Positions 29,147 through 31,656 of a DNA stretch of 31,656 nucleotides are shown here, in pieces. Under the pieces are notes generated by a model that searched no databases, was not told the origin of the DNA, and saw only the letters and a program-made list of their open reading frames with translations. The position numbers and the translations under genes are program-made. Where the stretch lies: positions 1 through 31,656 of the forward strand of contig JAVWMQ010000022.1 of the NCBI GenBank assembly GCA_036637375.1, given 5' to 3'. This DNA is from JAVWMQ01 sp036637375. Lineage in GTDB: Bacteria; Bacillota; Clostridia; Peptostreptococcales; Anaerovoracaceae. Every line of letters starts with the position of its first letter. Position 1 is the stretch's first letter.

Positions 29147-30073
29147 TTATTGCATTTTTATTGACTCTATAAATAATTCTAAAAACTTTTCTCGATTCAC
29201 CTTTGTAATTACTTCTACATTACCATCTGCCTTAGGTGTAAAAACTGTTTTGCCATAGCTTTTTTCATCGGTAATAACATTTATACTTCCTTTTACTTTT
29301 TCCCCTATTTCATTATCAATTAAATATGAAACCGCCAAGCTGTCATGAAGAACGATCCCCATATTCTTTTTTTCATATATTTTGCTGTAGCAGTCAAGGG
29401 TATCCCTTAACCACATCTTCACTTTATTTTGTCCCAAAAGTAAAGGTTCCCACTCATCTCGATTAATGTAACCTTCCCTCGTGCCCTCTAATGATGACAT
29501 TACAATTTTAATTCCACTATCAAATACAATTTTTGCTGCCTCTGGGTCAAGATAAATATTAAACTCCGCATCACTGGTAATATTACCACTGTTTAAACTT
29601 CCACCCATTAGGGAAATCATATCAATCCTAGAATGAAGTTCTGGATATTTTTGCAAAAACCTTGCAATATTAGTTAAAGGCCCAATAGGAACTAATGTGA
29701 TATTTCCATCATTTTTCAAAATCGTCTCAGCGATAAAATCTACTGCTTCCAGATCTACGTTCTTATTAGCAAAATCAAATAATTCTGCATTCCCAACGCC
29801 CTCTGCGCCATGTACTAAATATTCACCCTCATCCATATAACAATGTGGTTCTTTTTTGAGTGGCACCTGGCTACCTTTTGCTACAGGTATATCTTGCCTA
29901 TTTATCAATTCCAAAAACAACAACGCATTTCTATTTGTTCTATCAAGCTGCCTGTTTCCAAAAGTTGTCGTTATTCCAATTACATTAAGTTTAGGATTTG
30001 AAATCCCAAGTAATATTGCAAAAAAATCATCAATACCAGGATCTGTGTCTATAATTATATCTATCTTTTTCAT
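29147..30073 (-). CDS. Inosine-uridine preferring nucleoside hydrolase family protein
   Basis: A 308-residue nucleoside hydrolase that splits ribonucleosides into base and ribose. The calcium and ribose motif is IIDTDPGIDD (D9, D11, D15, D16); LVPIGPLTNIARFL (128-140), MGGSL (156-160), AEFNIYLDPEAA (169-180) and LHDSLAV with D244 complete the site. GAGG lies 7 bases before ATG. It lies 47 bases after pncB on the same strand, so the two may be one unit, which would fit salvage of nicotinate or nicotinamide riboside; purine or pyrimidine nucleosides are equally possible. The family is broad and the substrate cannot be read from the sequence. Confidence 0.92.
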   Translation of the reverse strand: MKKIDIIIDTDPGIDDFFAILLGISNPKLNVIGITTTFGNRQLDRTNRNALLFLELINRQDIPVAKGSQVPLKKEPHCYMDEGEYLVHGAEGVGNAELFDFANKNVDLEAVDFIAETILKNDGNITLVPIGPLTNIARFLQKYPELHSRIDMISLMGGSLNSGNITSDAEFNIYLDPEAAKIVFDSGIKIVMSSLEGTREGYINRDEWEPLLLGQNKVKMWLRDTLDCYSKIYEKKNMGIVLHDSLAVSYLIDNEIGEKVKGSINVITDEKSYGKTVFTPKADGNVEVITKVNREKFLELFIESIKMQ

Positions 30074-30080
30074 ATTTCAC

Positions 30081-30112
30081 CTCGAAGTAAAGGTACTTCT
30101 CTCGAAGTACCC
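30081..30112 (-). promoter_or_regulatory. pncB-nucleoside hydrolase intercistronic hairpin with alternative pairing
   Basis: On the minus strand GGTACTTC (30104-30111) pairs with GAAGTACC (30092-30099) over a GAGA loop. The same GAAGTA can instead pair with a second TACTTC (30084-30089) that lies directly against the GAGG ribosome-binding site of the next gene. CTCGAAGTA occurs twice (30081-30089 and 30101-30109). The first hairpin is terminator-like but has only TTT after it. Confidence 0.45.
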
Positions 30113-30120
30113 TTTTAATT

Positions 30121-31551
30121 CTATTTATTATATTCATTAATTAAATCTTGTTTCAAAGACCAGAGCTTATGAGATAAATCAACATAATATGTCTGAGGAT
30201 TTTCAAATCTCTTCATTTCGTCCCATATTGCTTCAACTTGATTTGCACAATAGCTTTTAATTTCATCAATAGATGGTCTATCATAAACTAGTTCGCCTTT
30301 ATTAAAAATCTGTACTCTAAGGTTCTTTGAGTAAAAATTACTTAACTTTTTACGTTTCCAAACCACCTGTGGGTCAAAGATTTCATAATCTTCTCCCTGT
30401 GGTGCTTCCTCATCATCAAGAGTTATTACATCAGCAATAGCCTTGTTTGTATCTTTGTCAAACAATCTATATAACGTTTTGAAGCCTGGATTCGTTATTT
30501 TTTCAACGTTTTCGCTAACCTTCATCTTTGGAATCATTTTGCCATCCTTCTCTAATGCGGATAGTTTGTACACTCCTCCAAATACAGGTTCTGATTTAGC
30601 TGTAATTAATCTTTCACCAACTCCAAAGGAATCAACACATGCTCCTTCAAGCAAAATGTCTTGAATAATATTTTCATCTAATGAGTTTGAAACAACAATA
30701 GTACATTCGTGAAGTCCTGCATCATCAAGCATTTTTCGTGCCTGTTTAGTCAAGTATGTAACATCACCACTGTCTATTCTAATCCCCATTTTTGCTGGTT
30801 TCATTTCTTTAAATACTTTAATTGCAGCTGGAACACCCGATTTAAGCACATTGTAAGTATCAACTAACAATACGCAATTATCTGGATAAATTTCTGCATA
30901 CTTCTTAAATGCTATATATTCATCATCGTACATCTGAACCCAGCTATGAGCCATTGTTCCTAATGCTGGAATACCAAAATCTCTATCAGCTATTGCACAA
31001 GCTGTACCAGCACAACCTCCAATATATGCCGCTCTAGCACCTAAAACTGCTGCTGCTGTTCCTTGTGCTCTCCTAGTACCAAACTCCATTACTGGTCTAC
31101 CCTTGGCAGCCCTAACAATTCTGTTGGCTTTAGTGGCAATTAAGCTTTGGTGATTTATAAGCAGTAGAATCATAGTTTCTACAAATTGAGCCTGCATTAC
31201 AGGACCTCTAACTGTAACAAGTGGTTCTCCTGGGAATACTGGCGTTCCTTCTGGAATTGCCCAAACGTCGCATGAGAATTTAAAATCTTTTAGATAGTCT
31301 AAAAACTTTTCATCAAATGAGTTCTTACTTCTTAGATATTCTATATCTTCATCTTCAAATTTAAGGCTTTGTAGATATTCAATCATTTGTTCAAGCCCTG
31401 CCATAATTACGAAACCACCGCCATCTGGTATGTTTCTAAAAAACATATCAAAATACGCAATGTCATCGGACATGCCTGCTTTGAAATAACCATTTGCCAT
31501 TGTTATTTCATAAAAGTCAGTTAGCATAGTCACATTAAGTTTCTCGTTCAT
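30121..31551 (-). CDS. pncB: Nicotinate phosphoribosyltransferase
   Basis: A 476-residue enzyme joining nicotinate and PRPP to nicotinate mononucleotide for NAD salvage. Typical features are the N-terminal LTDFYEITMANGYF (10-23), FRNIPDGGGF, GTRRAQG (158-164), the histidine that is phosphorylated in the family in GTMAHSW (about H202), LLVDTYNVL and RIDSGD for PRPP. I start at ATG 31551 with AAAGGAG 6 bases upstream; a TTG one codon earlier is less likely. It has a good promoter at 31599-31627 and is probably read together with the nucleoside hydrolase gene. The length matches the long bacterial form. Confidence 0.95.
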   Translation of the reverse strand: MNEKLNVTMLTDFYEITMANGYFKAGMSDDIAYFDMFFRNIPDGGGFVIMAGLEQMIEYLQSLKFEDEDIEYLRSKNSFDEKFLDYLKDFKFSCDVWAIPEGTPVFPGEPLVTVRGPVMQAQFVETMILLLINHQSLIATKANRIVRAAKGRPVMEFGTRRAQGTAAAVLGARAAYIGGCAGTACAIADRDFGIPALGTMAHSWVQMYDDEYIAFKKYAEIYPDNCVLLVDTYNVLKSGVPAAIKVFKEMKPAKMGIRIDSGDVTYLTKQARKMLDDAGLHECTIVVSNSLDENIIQDILLEGACVDSFGVGERLITAKSEPVFGGVYKLSALEKDGKMIPKMKVSENVEKITNPGFKTLYRLFDKDTNKAIADVITLDDEEAPQGEDYEIFDPQVVWKRKKLSNFYSKNLRVQIFNKGELVYDRPSIDEIKSYCANQVEAIWDEMKRFENPQTYYVDLSHKLWSLKQDLINEYNK

Positions 31552-31598
31552 CAAAAACTCCTTTTTTTCATTTCTGCTCTCGCATAACCTACCTTACT

Positions 31599-31627
31599 AT
31601 TATACACGTCTCTCAGCTTTTGGTCAA
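31599..31627 (-). promoter_or_regulatory. Sigma-A promoter of pncB
   Basis: On the minus strand TTGACC (31622-31627) and TATAAT (31599-31604) are 17 bases apart. Start near 31592 gives a leader of about 40 bases. The remaining 29 bases of the window hold nothing I can name. Confidence 0.8.
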
Positions 31628-31656
31628 CGTAAAATAAGTCTTTGCAATGGTTCATA

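Noticed and set aside
29034..29258. 74-residue plus-strand open frame
   Set aside because: It begins in the tmRNA 3' part and runs through the terminator into the antisense of the nucleoside hydrolase gene.
1..31656. CRISPR arrays, insertion sequences, prophage or tRNA genes
   Set aside because: I saw no regularly spaced repeats, transposase or integrase genes, and no tRNA other than the tRNA-like part of tmRNA.

Overview
The window looks like chromosome of a low-GC anaerobic Clostridia-type Firmicute. The gene order SRP RNA-dnaX-ybaB-recR is the one known from Bacillus/Clostridium. Ribosome-binding sites are mostly strong GGAGG types, and AT-rich promoters and U-tract hairpins are common. 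The metabolic core is a gene set for fermenting 4-aminobutyrate (GABA) through 4-hydroxybutyryl-CoA, with proteins very like those of Clostridium aminobutyricum (for example AbfD has C99, C103, H292 and C299, and AbfT has E238). I would place the host near the Anaerovorax/C. aminobutyricum group; this is inference from protein resemblance, not a tree.

Layout. 1-2250: PHP-domain phosphoesterase and a membrane-anchored metallophosphoesterase. 2254-9137 (minus strand): DNA maintenance block, pcrA-ligA, then SRP RNA-dnaX-ybaB-recR from its own promoter. 9207-11973 (minus): a sigma-54 activator followed by a HutD-like cupin fused to a two-helix membrane domain. 12192-15733 (minus): abfT, a small cysteine-rich protein, abfD and a NifU-like protein. 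15734-16232: a 0.5-kb divergent control region. 16233-20253 (plus): gabT, 4-hydroxybutyrate dehydrogenase and an APC permease. 20400-21284: EamA exporter. 21322-23499 (minus): ars-type cluster (arsR, DUF318 permease, Cys-tailed thioredoxin, arsC). 23575-25236: membrane diguanylate cyclase. 25485-26612: aldolase and a 60-residue membrane protein. 26722-29110 (plus): RluD-family synthase, signal peptidase I, smpB and tmRNA. 29147-31551 (minus): nucleoside hydrolase and pncB.

How it works together. The permease would import GABA. GabT would convert it to succinate semialdehyde, 4HbD would reduce that to 4-hydroxybutyrate, AbfT would load CoA, and AbfD would dehydrate 4-hydroxybutyryl-CoA to crotonyl-CoA for disproportionation to acetate and butyrate; the later enzymes are not in the window. 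Both arms of the divergent cluster carry sequences matching the sigma-54 -24/-12 consensus (at abfD TGGCAC-N5-TTGCA, at gabT TGGCAT-N5-TTGCA). A sigma-54 enhancer-binding protein with PAS-like sensing and a TyrR/Fis-like HTH lies directly beside them. The most interesting unexplained parts are the small Cys-rich protein between abfD and abfT, the HutD-membrane fusion behind the activator, repeated AATTATTAA elements near the sigma-54 promoters, an apparently divergent LigA, and two genes (pcrA, rluD-like) that look leaderless.
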